A stretch of 64,000 nucleotides of DNA, taken from the NCBI GenBank assembly GCA_026874595.1, contig CM049306.1, positions 80,376,142 to 80,440,141 of the forward strand. Direction: 5' to 3'. The notes beneath the pieces are model-generated. The model had not been told where the DNA came from, made no database searches, and saw nothing but the letters and a program-made list of their open reading frames with translations. The stretch comes from Sipunculus nudus (taxonomy: Eukaryota; Annelida; Sipuncula; Golfingiida; Sipunculidae). Shown one piece after another: positions 46,877 to 56,356 of this stretch. Each line of letters begins with the position of its first letter. The first letter of the stretch is position 1. Position numbers and translations under genes: made by a program.

Positions 46877-48960
46877 TGGGGTACCAGTGATAGTATCCAC
46901 TTATTTCATGCATCGCTATGGTACTTTGAATTTTGAATATGTTATAATTAGAAAGTCAGATGCTTCTGTAGATCTTGTGATATCTGAACGTGTTGGGCAA
47001 ATGTCTGGGAGCTCTCAGTACATTTGATAACGTTTGCTCTACATTTCATATATGTGACACTGTGTATATATGTAAGCAGCTGTCATCAGCAGTCGGATGA
47101 CACTCCTTGATCACACGTATGACATTGTGTAGATAGTATAACTAGTGGTCCGGCTATAACTTCCAAAATGTAATTCATTATTGTTGACTAGAAAGCTATC
47201 GATACTCTGTAGATGTTTATCTTTTGTCACAATATCATTCCATATATAACAAATATATTCAAATACATGTATATAATTCACTTTAGTTCACTAGAAAGCT
47301 ATCGATAGATGTTAGAGTTTTTTCTTCTGTCACTCAATCATTTCAAACCTCACATATTTGATCTTTTTGAATATAACCTGAATCCCTTGAAATTGTACCC
47401 AATTTTTTCCCAAGGATTCCCTATTCTGAACATGTAGGAAACATTGAACGCACTGCACTTCCAAGCTGTGTAGTCTGATAAAGGTGTATTCCATGTGTAT
47501 TGATACTAACGTACTTTCTGGGAAGTAAGAGGCCCTGTGTGAGTGATAAGGTTAATATGGGTTCGCTGCATATTAGCTTCATTTTACGTTTACCTCTATG
47601 CTCTTTGATGAAAAGATACATACTAAGAAAATAAAAAAATATAACAATTACAGGTTCAATTTAGGACAGGTTTAATTGCCACTTATGAGTAACAGAAACA
47701 AGATAATTCGCTGGAAAATACGTAATTATATGTATATGTATAATATGTAAATTGTATAATACGTTAAAACATAAAATAATATATGGTCCTTACTGAAAAA
47801 TGAACGTGATTTGAACCTGATATGGGGTATGTTATTGAAAATAAACGAAAGATTTTCTCCTAATTTTAAGGTATCTGAAAGCAGCAATCTCAGTTGTTCC
47901 CTTAGTGTCATATTTGACCCACGCGTGCAAGCAATCACGATAAATCTCATAAATTTACCAGTGTTTTGCAATGGCATTTATAAACGCAAAGAATTGGGCT
48001 AAACGCCAAGAATGATTCTGGGAAATTACATATTGGCGTATATAAAGTATTTTGTGATCTACCTATTAATATACACAATGAATTATATTTTCTGTTTGCA
48101 AAGGCCAACGTTTGATGTATTCTGTTTTCAATGGTCAAAATTTTGATGGCGTAATATTTTACTTACTGGGAGGGTTTAAAAGGGTCAAAGCTTACTTTTA
48201 TCGTTCATTGATACACTTGTATCCCTGAAAATTATCCCTTACTCTGTTAGCAATAAGGATAACCCATGAATGTTATTTTCTATTCATAAATGAATATACT
48301 TGTGTGCTCGTGGTATTTTTGCAAACTGTAATGGTTAATCTTATGCATATAGGGTACCCCTTAAAGTACCGACCAATAATGTGTATGGCTGTGGTTTTTT
48401 GAATATTGAAAATGTAATTTTTTTCAGACAACGTGATATCTGATCTCTCTCGGAAACTGTCTAAGAACACTCAGTATATTTGATTACAGCTCTACATTTC
48501 ATATATATGACCTATTTATTTAAAAAAATTATCTTCTTTGGTTTACTGACAAGATATCGATAGACATTAGTTTTTACCTCGGATATTTCAGGTCTGATCA
48601 TAGTTATAAAAACAAAATCCCTTCATACTGTACCCATTTTTTCGAGGAATTCCATTTCTTGAACTTGTATGATCACGACTGGCAGAAATTGTGAAAACAT
48701 GCGTCTGACTTGCCTGTATGCTTATACGACATGCTAATGTCATTTGACAAATCTAAACCAAAGCAGGCATGGAGGAAACATTAAACGCACTACACTTTGA
48801 ACATTACAGCAAGTCATGTGTTGTGTTGTTCTAAAGTTAAGGGGTATTTCTGGGAAGTAGGAGGCCCCGCATTAGTAATTAGGTATATCTCTGTTGCATG
48901 CAGGTTACCTTCATATAAATGCTTTCCTTCGTGCTTCGCACATGGGCCAAAAGTAAAAAT
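46240..48960 (+). repeat. Two tandem copies of a ~1.5-kb segment, also related to 13440-14480
   Basis: Copy 1 is about 46240-47620 and copy 2 about 47800-48960. Both contain GAACCTGATA, GTATCTG-AAGCAGCAATCTCAGT, CCACGCGTGCA-GCAATCACGATAAA, AGAATGATTCTGGGAAATTACA, AAAGTATTTTGTGATCTAC, ACTTTTATCGTTCA or ACTCTTATCGTTCA, AAGCTATCGATA or AAGATATCGATA, and TTTCTGGGAAGTA-GAGGCCC. Short open frames (71, 63 and 66 codons) cross it in non-corresponding places and are not conserved as protein. It is the 5' flank unit of the family remnants. Confidence 0.85.
46783..46872. repeat. (AT)n microsatellite, two blocks
   Basis: AT repeats at about 46783-46826 and 46834-46871, separated by GTGTGTTT. Poly Tyr-Ile open frames on both strands are artefacts. 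Confidence 0.95.
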
Positions 48961-49543
48961 ATAAACTATGATGCATTCATAATCGTACGAATTCAGTGGG
49001 GTTTCATTGAGCACATTGTGATATATTGTGATCCAACCATGGATGAAACGTATATTTGTGAACATGACATATGAAACAGCAGGATAGAACGTTTTGGGAA
49101 CTCAAGGCTTTAAGATTTAGGTTTAGGATGGTATCATCAAAACCGATCAATTTATACTGGATTTTTAACAAGAAAAGGCCAATTTTTCACGAGAGAGATA
49201 TTATATTTAACAAAGGGTCAAAGATGGGAGAAGAGGTTCCTATGCGACAGGTTGATTCTTTTCAAACAATACATACGTTCGCATGCTGTCTTTTGTGACA
49301 TCAGCGTGAAAGTTAACAATGGACAATGGCAGTTCTCAGTTATTTCTCTATGCGCTAAGAAAAAAGCATTGATTTTCGTAGAAAAGGCAGGAGACATTCA
49401 GAGACTAGGGATCTGTTATCAAAAGCTGCGACGCGTGAACATGTTTTTGGATGAAAACTTTTATTCCTGATCTCCATCTACCTACAAGTAAAGAATACGT
49501 TTATTATGTTTAATTTTTAAAAAATCTTTAAAAAGATTTGCAT
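48960..49543 (+). repeat. Duplication arm, paired with 900-1270
   Basis: Carries the GAACATGACATATG, AACGTTT and GAGAGAGATATTA segments in the same order as the arm at the start of the window. It continues the unit from 47.8 kb to the family remnant at 49544. Open frames of 72-75 codons are not supported. Confidence 0.65.
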
Positions 49544-49880
49544 GACCAGAGCTTTTGCTTTAAAGCTTACTATCCCTCACTATTGGAATACATAAGTCAT
49601 TTTTACATGGTGAAACGCAAAGTCTTATTGGATCTCAACATAAGTTTGTCCTAACAACCCGAAAAACAGGTGTTTGCAGATGTATACAGGTAAGGATCGG
49701 GTAAACCTATTATTGGGAAAGATGGTAAAGCCCTAAGAATTAACAAAAAAAAAACATGAGCCATATAACACAAATCCGATTCCTTGAAGTTACTGTTCTT
49801 GAATCCACATATGTAGAGGGTTATAACATTTGATAAAGGTTGTCAAATAGCGGATGTTCGATAAATATTTACAAACGACA
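49544..49880 (+). pseudogene. Family remnant: middle to C-terminal part
   Basis: DQSFCFKAYYPS (family DQNFTFKAYYPKPWDDR) starts at 49544. A disrupted WDD segment follows, then MVKRKVLLDLNIS near 49608, where a deletion shifts the frame before LS-QPEK. IGKDGKALRI with an A10 run comes near 49717-49760. IRFLEVTVLESTYVEGYN, matching the REVNIY block, follows near 49778-49830. It is parallel to the remnant at 2040-2262, and both share the EVTV-ESTYVEGY spelling, which is not found in the intact copies. This indicates a common duplicated ancestor that was already diverged. It is non-functional. Confidence 0.8.
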
Positions 49881-50149
49881 TGTCCAACGATTAAAATTAT
49901 AAAAAAAAATACTTGTCCATCGCAAGTTCTATTAAACGTTGTTTTTGTTCACCAAACATAAAATGCGATTCCGTATCTATCTCGGATTCTGGTTAAGCTG
50001 CATGCATGTTTGTTAACTTCTGACAGAATACAGACGAGATTTACATTTTGGTTTATACATCCACATGCATTATTTGGTTTTCATTCCTCACCAATAATTG
50101 AATTTCAGAGGTCATGCTGTGTAAAGCACTTTAATCGTTATGTAAGTGA

Positions 50150-50335
50150 GGCGAAAGGCGCACTCGTTTGTGAGTGAAACACGAATGTGGGGCAGTCTCC
50201 CCTTTAAACTTGCGGAGCGCTCACCCGGGGTGGGGCCGAACACTTAAAATTCTCACCGCCCCTCTGCTGAGTTTTGAACTCTGAGTAATCTCACGGCTTT
50301 GAATCATGTGCTCTACTGCTAGACCACAGAAACTG
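50150..50335 (-). mobile_element. SINE copy 3 (5' part)
   Basis: The reverse complement reads CAGTTTCTGTGGTCTAGCAG (A-box region), CAAAGCCGTGAGATTACTC and AGTTCAAAACTCAGCAGAGG (B-box region). A CACCCCGGGTGAGCGCTCCGC segment and TTTCACTCACAAACGAGTGCGCC follow, then it ends. It lacks the distal body of copy 1. The head is shared with the fragment at 25088-25160 in the paired duplication arm. Confidence 0.75.
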
Positions 50336-50389
50336 ATGAGACACATGGAGAAATAGGGAATCCTCATGCGAATGAACATACAAAAACCC

Positions 50390-51330
50390 TGTGATAATGT
50401 AGAAATAGAGCATTTTGCTTCTAATATTTGAATGTTCATCCATATTAAGCTGACCTGTTGCCATGACCTCTCATTATGAGAAAAAAATGGCTCATATCTT
50501 TCTCTTTGAACAAAGGTGAACGTTTGAAGAGTAGCATTTTCAAAATGAAAGTATATTTTGGGTTTAACAATTAACGGCATATTATGGGCGGGGAAGCATT
50601 ATATGTACTTGAAACAAGTTTGATAAGTGATAGAACATGCCTGACCAACGTCGGAGAGAAAGTTCCTTTGGTGCTCGTGTTATCGCCCACTCCGTTAATT
50701 CGTGGTGACGTGTGCATAGATCGAGCTGTACTAAACAAATCAAATTGGATGTTACTTTTAGATAACTGTCTTCATAATTTCTGGAATGGATACTTTTCTA
50801 GTTTTGCCTTTTTGATTAATTGGTTTAGTGCCAGTTTTTTTTTATTTCTCTCCTGTTAATCAGTTAGCGTCAGGAACAGATCAAGTTTAAAGTTTCAGAT
50901 CTATTTGGAAGATGTAGTGATATTGGTTATTACTTTATCTCTGCAGGTTATAACATCTGTAATCGTGAACAATTCTGACCGTGTTTCAATCTTTAACTTT
51001 ATGCTGATATATTGTTTTTTTAAAGTCTAAGTGTTGATATAGTTTAAATGAGTATTTATTAACTGGCCATGTGTGTTATAATCAAAATTCCCCGGGATGC
51101 CCTGATACGTCACGTTATTCAAGGTCCAAATCAATGCCTGGGGGTGATATAATATAGTGGTCTTATTTCAGACCGGCCCTTAGTGTCCACACTAAGTAAA
51201 CGCCACATAAGGAAAACTAAAAGCACAACTTTTCACGTGACGCCGCTCCGAATATTATCGACATGCATCACTTGGCGTGTGACGTCACTATGCTCTGTGG
51301 CGCACCACCCTGGAATGGACCTGACAACAA
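50390..51330 (+). repeat. Segmental duplication arm, paired with 25220-26190
   Basis: Ordered matches as described for the 24.6-26.3 kb arm, ending at GTGACGTCACTATGCTCTGTGGCGCA (51279-51305). The arm stops here. The equivalent of 26.2-28.98 kb, including an intact family gene, is absent from this block. Confidence 0.82.
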
Positions 51331-51660
51331 AATGTGATCCTTTTAAAATATGATATTTTAACTATCATTTTTAAGACGAAAATCGTGATATTTTAGCTTC
51401 ATGAACAAATGTATTATTAAGTTCCAAATTGCTGAAAGTAATGCGGACACTGAGAGCTAATTGATTTCTAAAACAAGGGAAAAGTGCTGAGCGCAAGGCT
51501 TTGGTTCCTGCCAGGTTCGGGGTTCTTTGATAAATGTTATACATGTTTACACCTGAAGGGAGGAGAGCTTGGATGTAACAATGCAATTTATATGTAGTTA
51601 AGACAATTAAAGCTAATAAAATAATCTAAGGTAGGATTATCATTCTCATGTGACTGCTAG
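51331..51660. other. Intergenic, no gene seen
   Basis: AT-rich sequence without a partner. The minus-strand frame (71 codons) has no recognisable feature. Confidence 0.5.
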
Positions 51661-51664
51661 TAAA

Positions 51665-51925
51665 TGACAATTTTGGCTGAAATACATATTCTCAAGGACT
51701 ATTTCTGCCATTTCTGCGTAAAAATGATGACAGAAACCTATTTCTGCCCTGCCAGCAGAAACTTATTTGTCATGGCAGAAACCGGCTATGTTGAAAATTT
51801 CCAACCCTGACTGCAAGTTATTGCCATTTTTTGCGGAAATGCTATTTCTGCCATTTTTGGCCATATGATGACACCTTTATCTTGGCAAAAACCTTCCATT
51901 GCAGAAACTTGCCAATCCTGATCTA
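51665..51925. repeat. Cluster of TTTCTGCC and GCAGAAA words in both orientations
   Basis: TTTCTGCC occurs at least four times (near 51703, 51740, 51850 and nearby), and GCAGAAA or GGCAGAAAC at least five times. They are often paired closely so that each could form a short hairpin. It lies between two arms of the large duplication, where the 29-kb block has a gene. Its origin is unclear. Confidence 0.6.
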
Positions 51926-52017
51926 AACCCTAAAATTGCAACAGACTCACTTAGTATATTACTTACCTGTGATAGATTATAATATTGATAATTATAAAAA
52001 TAAACCCCTGTTGATAT

Positions 52018-52704
52018 TGTTACGAAGACGAATTGCTCAGGGGAAAATACTGGGCCGATCCGGGATTCGAACCCATATCCGGCGGTACAACCGCTTCACT
52101 AGAAAAGCAAGCTTCACTAGATAGACAGTTCGGTCCGCTTTTATGTCACCCCGTAACACACCCCCTCTTAATAGCGTTCTGCTATCAGAACAAGCCTTAT
52201 TATCCTAGAAGTCACACTTGGTGAGCTTATTCCCTGGGCCGCAAAGTTTACCGTCACGTTGGACGAGCCCCCATTTTGTTACGAATACAACATGTTCAGG
52301 GGAAAACATTGGGCCTATCCCGGATTCGAACCCATGTCGGTGGCGCACAAATACGGCATACCAGCCGCTTTGCTAGCAAACCAAGCTTTACTAGCGAGAT
52401 AATTCGGTCCGCTTTTATGTCACCCCGTATCACACCTCCTCTTAAGAGCGTTCTGCTATCAGAACAATACTGATTATCCCAGGAGTCACATTTTGGTGAG
52501 CTTATTCCCTGGTCCACAAAGTTTTCCGTCACGTTGGACGAGCCCCATTTGTTACGAAGACAAACTGCTCAAGGGAAAACATTGGGCTGATCCCGGATTC
52601 GAACCCATGTCGGATGCGCACATGTCCGGCGTTCCAACAGCTTCACTAGAAAAGCAAGTTCACTAGAGAGACAGTTCGGTCCGCTTTTATGTCACCCCGT
52701 AACA
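52018..52704 (-). mobile_element. Miniature LTR element (TRIM-like), copy 2: tandem LTR-int-LTR-int-LTR
   Basis: Three LTR-like units, 52018-52158 (141 bp, with an internal deletion), 52277-52432 (156 bp) and 52550-52704 (155 bp), each start TGTTACG and end CCGTAACA (CCGTATCA in the middle one). Two internal segments are 52159-52276 (118 bp) and 52433-52549 (117 bp). On the element's (minus) strand, each internal segment starts 2-3 bases after an LTR with TGGGGGCTCGTCC or TGGGGCTCGTCC, the form of a tRNA-Pro primer binding site. It ends with AAGAGGGGGTG or AAGAGGAGGTG, a polypurine tract abutting the next LTR. ATAT flanks both ends (52014-52017, 52705-52708). There is no coding capacity, so it must have used another element's enzymes. 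Confidence 0.88.
52322..52375 (-). promoter_or_regulatory. tRNA-like A-box and B-box inside the LTR
   Basis: On the minus strand the middle LTR has TAGCAAAGCGG (52365-52375), a match to the Pol III A-box consensus TRGCNNAGYGG. It then has GGTTCGAATCC (52322-52332), a match to the B-box GGTTCRANYCC, 32 nt after the A-box end. The B-box recurs at 52063-52073 and 52595-52605. The A-box recurs perfectly at 12629-12639 in the other element. A full tRNA cloverleaf is not apparent (no 5' acceptor arm). Pol III use is an inference. Confidence 0.6.
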
Positions 52705-52708
52705 ATAT

Positions 52709-53800
52709 CAATGACGGTTTCTTAGCATATGTATGTGTACCGTTGTGGCGAATCTTTCTGTAAAGAGAGATTTTAAAAATATTTTAAGTTTTCTGCCTTG
52801 TGCACTGTTATAACATTGATTTATGACTCATTTGTCATGTTCTGACAAATAAGGGGAAAAGTAGTTTTGATGTTTTTGAGAATGTCACATTATGGTTCTC
52901 ACGGTGATATTGTGTGTATATTTAAATGTTATTAAATGAAGAGCAGCCATGATACTGGTGTTGTGTTTATATGACATAACGTAAAACTTTGCCGATATTA
53001 TTTATCACAGACATGGCTATCGGATAAGACATGTTAAACAACACCCCAAAGTTGACTGAGTGCTCAATAATAAGGCTGAATTGCATGCTTATGAAAAAAA
53101 AAGTTCAAAACGGTTATCATGATATGACACACTATTTTTAAATGCCGTTTAAATGTTCAGTCTCATTCAATTTTCAATGGACCAACTGAAAAAAATGCAT
53201 TCTATAATCCAAATATAAATATATATGCATTTTATAGTTCTTTGGTAAAATGTAATACTGTCTGTAATCTACTTCCATGATGGTTAATTCCTTAGTCTGC
53301 AGGAAAAAAAGTTATGTTAATATTTAGCCCAATAGCCTGTCATGTTATCTACTAATCTATAATTTCTTCAATTTGGGCCATGGTAACCTCTAAAATACTT
53401 AAAATCGATCTAAGCTCAAGTTATAGTTGTTTTGAATATTTAGATCAAACCGTAACATCCCTTGAAAACAACTACATGTATACACCTCGGTCTGTCAATT
53501 TTAACTGATATGTACTTGCTTGAAGTTCGCATAAAATCACACATACTATAGTCACTGAGATCACCAGCACATGCCTTCAGGTCTGAATTACATAGTATGT
53601 AAATATAATACGCTGCATAAAGTTACATAAAAAAACGACACTTTCTATTACACATAAAAGCCATGTGCCTTCTAGTTAAATATAATATTGTTTTCCATTA
53701 ATCGATTATTATGCTTCCAGTAGGTGGCGATGTATTATGTTTCCCTTTATTGGTTACTTTATTATCGTATCTGTAAGCAACCGTACTCATTAAAGTAACA
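52709..53800 (+). repeat. Segmental duplication arm, paired with 29140-30010 and 31116-31420
   Basis: GACGGTTTCTTAG, GTGGCGA, the ACGGTGATA or TGGTGATA segment, GTGTTTATATGACATA, CAATAATAAGGCTGAATTGCATGC, then CACTGAGATCACC, CGCTGCATAAA and GCAACCGTACTCA. It lacks the ~1.1 kb found at 30011-31115. Confidence 0.8.
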
Positions 53801-53844
53801 GCCATTTTTTTACGCTTGTCTGTGACGGGATGTATAATGGTATA

Positions 53845-54330
53845 CCCACAGGCCGGCCGGCCGTCCGCCTGTCCGTCCGTTCGTTAATTTTGAGTGTCTC
53901 CCCGCTAATATACCATGGGTTCGATTATTTTAACGAAACTTACCGTAACTACTTACCAATAGGCTATCTCGCCAGAATTTGATAAATGGCAAAATCCATG
54001 CTTATTTAAGAGGTCACCTTTCGGCATCGACGAGATAACTTGTCAGGAATATGATGGGTTTTGATGAAACTCAACAGAATATTAACCAATATAATATCTT
54101 GCCTAAGTTCGATGAAAAAAACGCAAATTAATTGAGGTCAGAGGTCACCAGACTTTAGTGGTGCCGTGATGACTGACCAAAAATCTTATGGATATTTATG
54201 AAACTCATCATAAATATTAACCAATACATTTTCTTACTCGAATTTAATCCTCGGCAAAATTCACGCATATTAAGTGAGGTCAGAGGTTACAAGACATAAG
54301 ACGGGCGTATTATGCACGTTTTGGTAGTCA
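53845..54330. repeat. ~137-bp repeat with AGGTCA pairs, copy 2, with CCGTCCGT head
   Basis: It opens with a GGCCGGCCGGCCGTCC / GTCCGTCCGTTCG stretch (53850-53884). Then come monomers with GATGAAACTCA...AATATTAACCAATA, TTAAGTGAGGTCAGAGGT and ACTTTAGTGGTGCCGTGATGAC. A perfect AGGTCA-G-AGGTCA is at 54135-54147 and a one-mismatch version at 54277-54289. It ends ACAAGACATAAGACGGGCGTATTATGCA, as does the array at 18737-19440. It is absent from the paired 31.4-31.6 kb arm, so it inserted here afterwards. Confidence 0.78.
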
Positions 54331-54374
54331 TGTTTATGTTAATTCATAGCATCAAATACGTCAGTCATAAAATA

Positions 54375-55387
54375 GAAAGACTGGTCGTTTGAGTCTGTCG
54401 GTTCAAAGGTTAGCAGCAGACTCTCAGTGCGTTTAAAAGATGGTTGTAGAATTACAATATAAGAATGTTCTTACATTAAATATCACATATCCTTCACTTA
54501 TATCTGGCAAATATTATGAATGTAGAGACAACAAAGAAACAATATATTTGAATCGATGATGGCTTAGTGCCAGCTGGAATAAACCAGTTGTATATTCAGC
54601 CAAGGAGTTATATATGTCCTATGTTCAGACTGCACTTAACGTAGATTGATAATCCATTCTTGCTAGCACAACACAGAATGAGTTCAAAGTAATCAGATTA
54701 CGTATCAGTAACATTGGACTTTGGTTGTATCCTTGTCCGATCACCGATTCTTACGTAGATACAAGGAAAGCACAGGGTTATCAGCTCTGGCACCTTTTAA
54801 GCATTGTAAACATTCAGTAAGCTTACTTTTTATGAAGTGTATCAGACGCTGTTTTTATGACTCTCATAAATCAAAGCTACTTGTGTGAAACTTAACAGCT
54901 GGTTGTAGTTTGATTATCTACATAACTTGTATGCACAAACAATGAAGTGGCTGGCTCTCCCAGCATGATGATATATACACAAAAAAGGCAGGGCAAAATA
55001 TTGATATTTATTTTTACAGGTAAGTAGTCTAGGAAGTCTGGAATGCCCATAAATATTCAATCATTACTTACCATATTTTTACAAAAACAGAGGCCGGCCA
55101 CTGTCCCATTATGATAATATATACACAAAAAAGGCCGTGTGTCATTATTGATTTTTACATGTAAGTTGTCTGGGAAGTCTGGAATTCCCATATATATTTA
55201 ATCACAACTAAATATATTCTGACAGAAACAAAGGCCGTAGGTTGGTCTCTTTCGGTTTCATATGCACGTAAAGTCTCACATGGAAAATCATGAATTCCCG
55301 TTTCAGTTTATCTCCCTATATATATAAAGACACACAATACTAAGAGAGTACTACCTTGAAAGACAATCTTACCATCTTGTTTAGAAA
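54375..55387 (+). promoter_or_regulatory. Duplicated 5' regulatory block of the intact gene at 55388
   Basis: The same ordered block as 31650-32824 and 61360-62452. The proximal part has GGTTTCATATGCACGTAAAG near 55255, TATATAAA at 55321-55328 (60 bp before the ATG) and a leader ACACAATACTAAGAGAG near 55333. An internal duplication of about 100 bp is seen here only: ATGATGATATATACACAAAAAAGGC at 54963-54988 recurs near 55107-55132, each followed by ATTGATTTTTACA or ATTTATTTTTACAGGTAAG-GTCT-GGAAGTCTGGAAT. The TATA assignment is by sequence only. Confidence 0.65.
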
Positions 55388-56356
55388 ATGGCTGCACAAT
55401 CGAATGTTCTTTTGGTCATGGTGTTTGAGGGAAGTTCATCAGCTGATGATATTATATCACTTTCCCAGTATGACGGACCTATAACGCCAAAGAATGAAAG
55501 GAGTCGCTGTTACCATGTTAGTCTTAGAGATAGCGATAATACCAGAGATCCTGACCATACGAGAAGAGCTGTACAGGAAACATGCAGGACACTCTCACAT
55601 CTGGACACCGCCGGTAACAGTCAAATCACCGTACGTTTCGGGAAAATATATTTTGAAAGACATTCTAATATACCTTTGAGAGAGGTTATCACTGTGAGTG
55701 ATATGAATAGCACTGCTTTGGGGAGAAAAGGCAAACGACATTTCCAGGAAAAGGATCTTGTTTTACTACATGCTTCACTTGAAAATTTTCTTCGTGAAAA
55801 TGACTTTGTACGTCAGTCTGCAACTAACATGTACAGTGTTCAGCTGCTAGGAAGCAATGCACCTAAACTTGATTATGACCAGAACTTCACTGTTAAGGCT
55901 TACTATCCCGAGCCATGGGATGACAGAAGACTTGTCTACATGGTGAAGCGCAAAGACCCATCTGATCTCGACATGAGGTTTGTCTTAACAAGCCAAGGTC
56001 CAGCATCTAAAGGAAGAGATATTCCAGAAGCCATTACAGTACCTTCTATTGAGAGAGACGAAGGATCACTGAGAATCACACATAACAGTGATTGTGTGAA
56101 ACGCATCCGATACAGAGAGGTTAACATTTATAAAAGTGTTTGTGCGAAACCAACAGACGTGGATGTGAAGATCAAGGTCATCAGATCCCGTGTGTTCTGG
56201 CGAAGAAAAAGTGGGTCAACATTTTTTTATCCTTGTGAACCGAAGGTAGAAATATCTCTGATGTATAACATAGAAGGAGGTACTGTGGATGAAGAAGGTC
56301 TACACAGGTTTGTCGAAGGGTGTTTTGATTTTGAACGTCGTTTAAAACTACGATGA
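55388..56356 (+). CDS. Uncharacterised single-exon family protein, copy G (intact, 322 aa)
   Basis: An uninterrupted 322-codon frame from ATG 55388 (A at -3, G at +4) to TGA 56354-56356. Blocks: MVFEGSSSADD (11-21), RCYHVSLRDSDNTRD (40-54), VRFGKIYFERH (82-92), LGRKGKRHFQEKDL (111-124), KLDYDQNF (160-167), KAYYPEPWDDR (170-180), MVKRKDPSDLDMRFVLT (185-201), VPSIERDEGSLRI (218-230), RIRYREVNIY (239-248), KIKVIRSRVFWRRKSGST (261-278), EISLMYNIEGG (288-298) and GLHRFVEGCFDFERRLKLR (304-322). No signal peptide, transmembrane helix, zinc cluster or known enzyme motif is seen. Rich in Arg, Asp and Glu, it is likely soluble and intracellular. Its closest relative is the broken copy at 62453, with which it shares ~1 kb upstream and ~0.6 kb downstream at an offset of about 7.07 kb. 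Function is unknown. Confidence 0.88.
   Translation: MAAQSNVLLVMVFEGSSSADDIISLSQYDGPITPKNERSRCYHVSLRDSDNTRDPDHTRRAVQETCRTLSHLDTAGNSQITVRFGKIYFERHSNIPLREVITVSDMNSTALGRKGKRHFQEKDLVLLHASLENFLRENDFVRQSATNMYSVQLLGSNAPKLDYDQNFTVKAYYPEPWDDRRLVYMVKRKDPSDLDMRFVLTSQGPASKGRDIPEAITVPSIERDEGSLRITHNSDCVKRIRYREVNIYKSVCAKPTDVDVKIKVIRSRVFWRRKSGSTFFYPCEPKVEISLMYNIEGGTVDEEGLHRFVEGCFDFERRLKLR

Noticed and set aside
52018-52704. Reading the 52-kb array as tRNA genes or a CRISPR array
   Set aside because: B-box matches are present but no cloverleaf or acceptor arm. Repeats of ~155 and ~118 bp with LTR-type ends, primer site and purine tract do not fit CRISPR or satellite alone.
55936-56127. Minus-strand frame inside copy G (and its equivalent at 62970-63194 inside H)
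   Set aside because: Antisense shadow. It is kept in both only because the sense codons are conserved.
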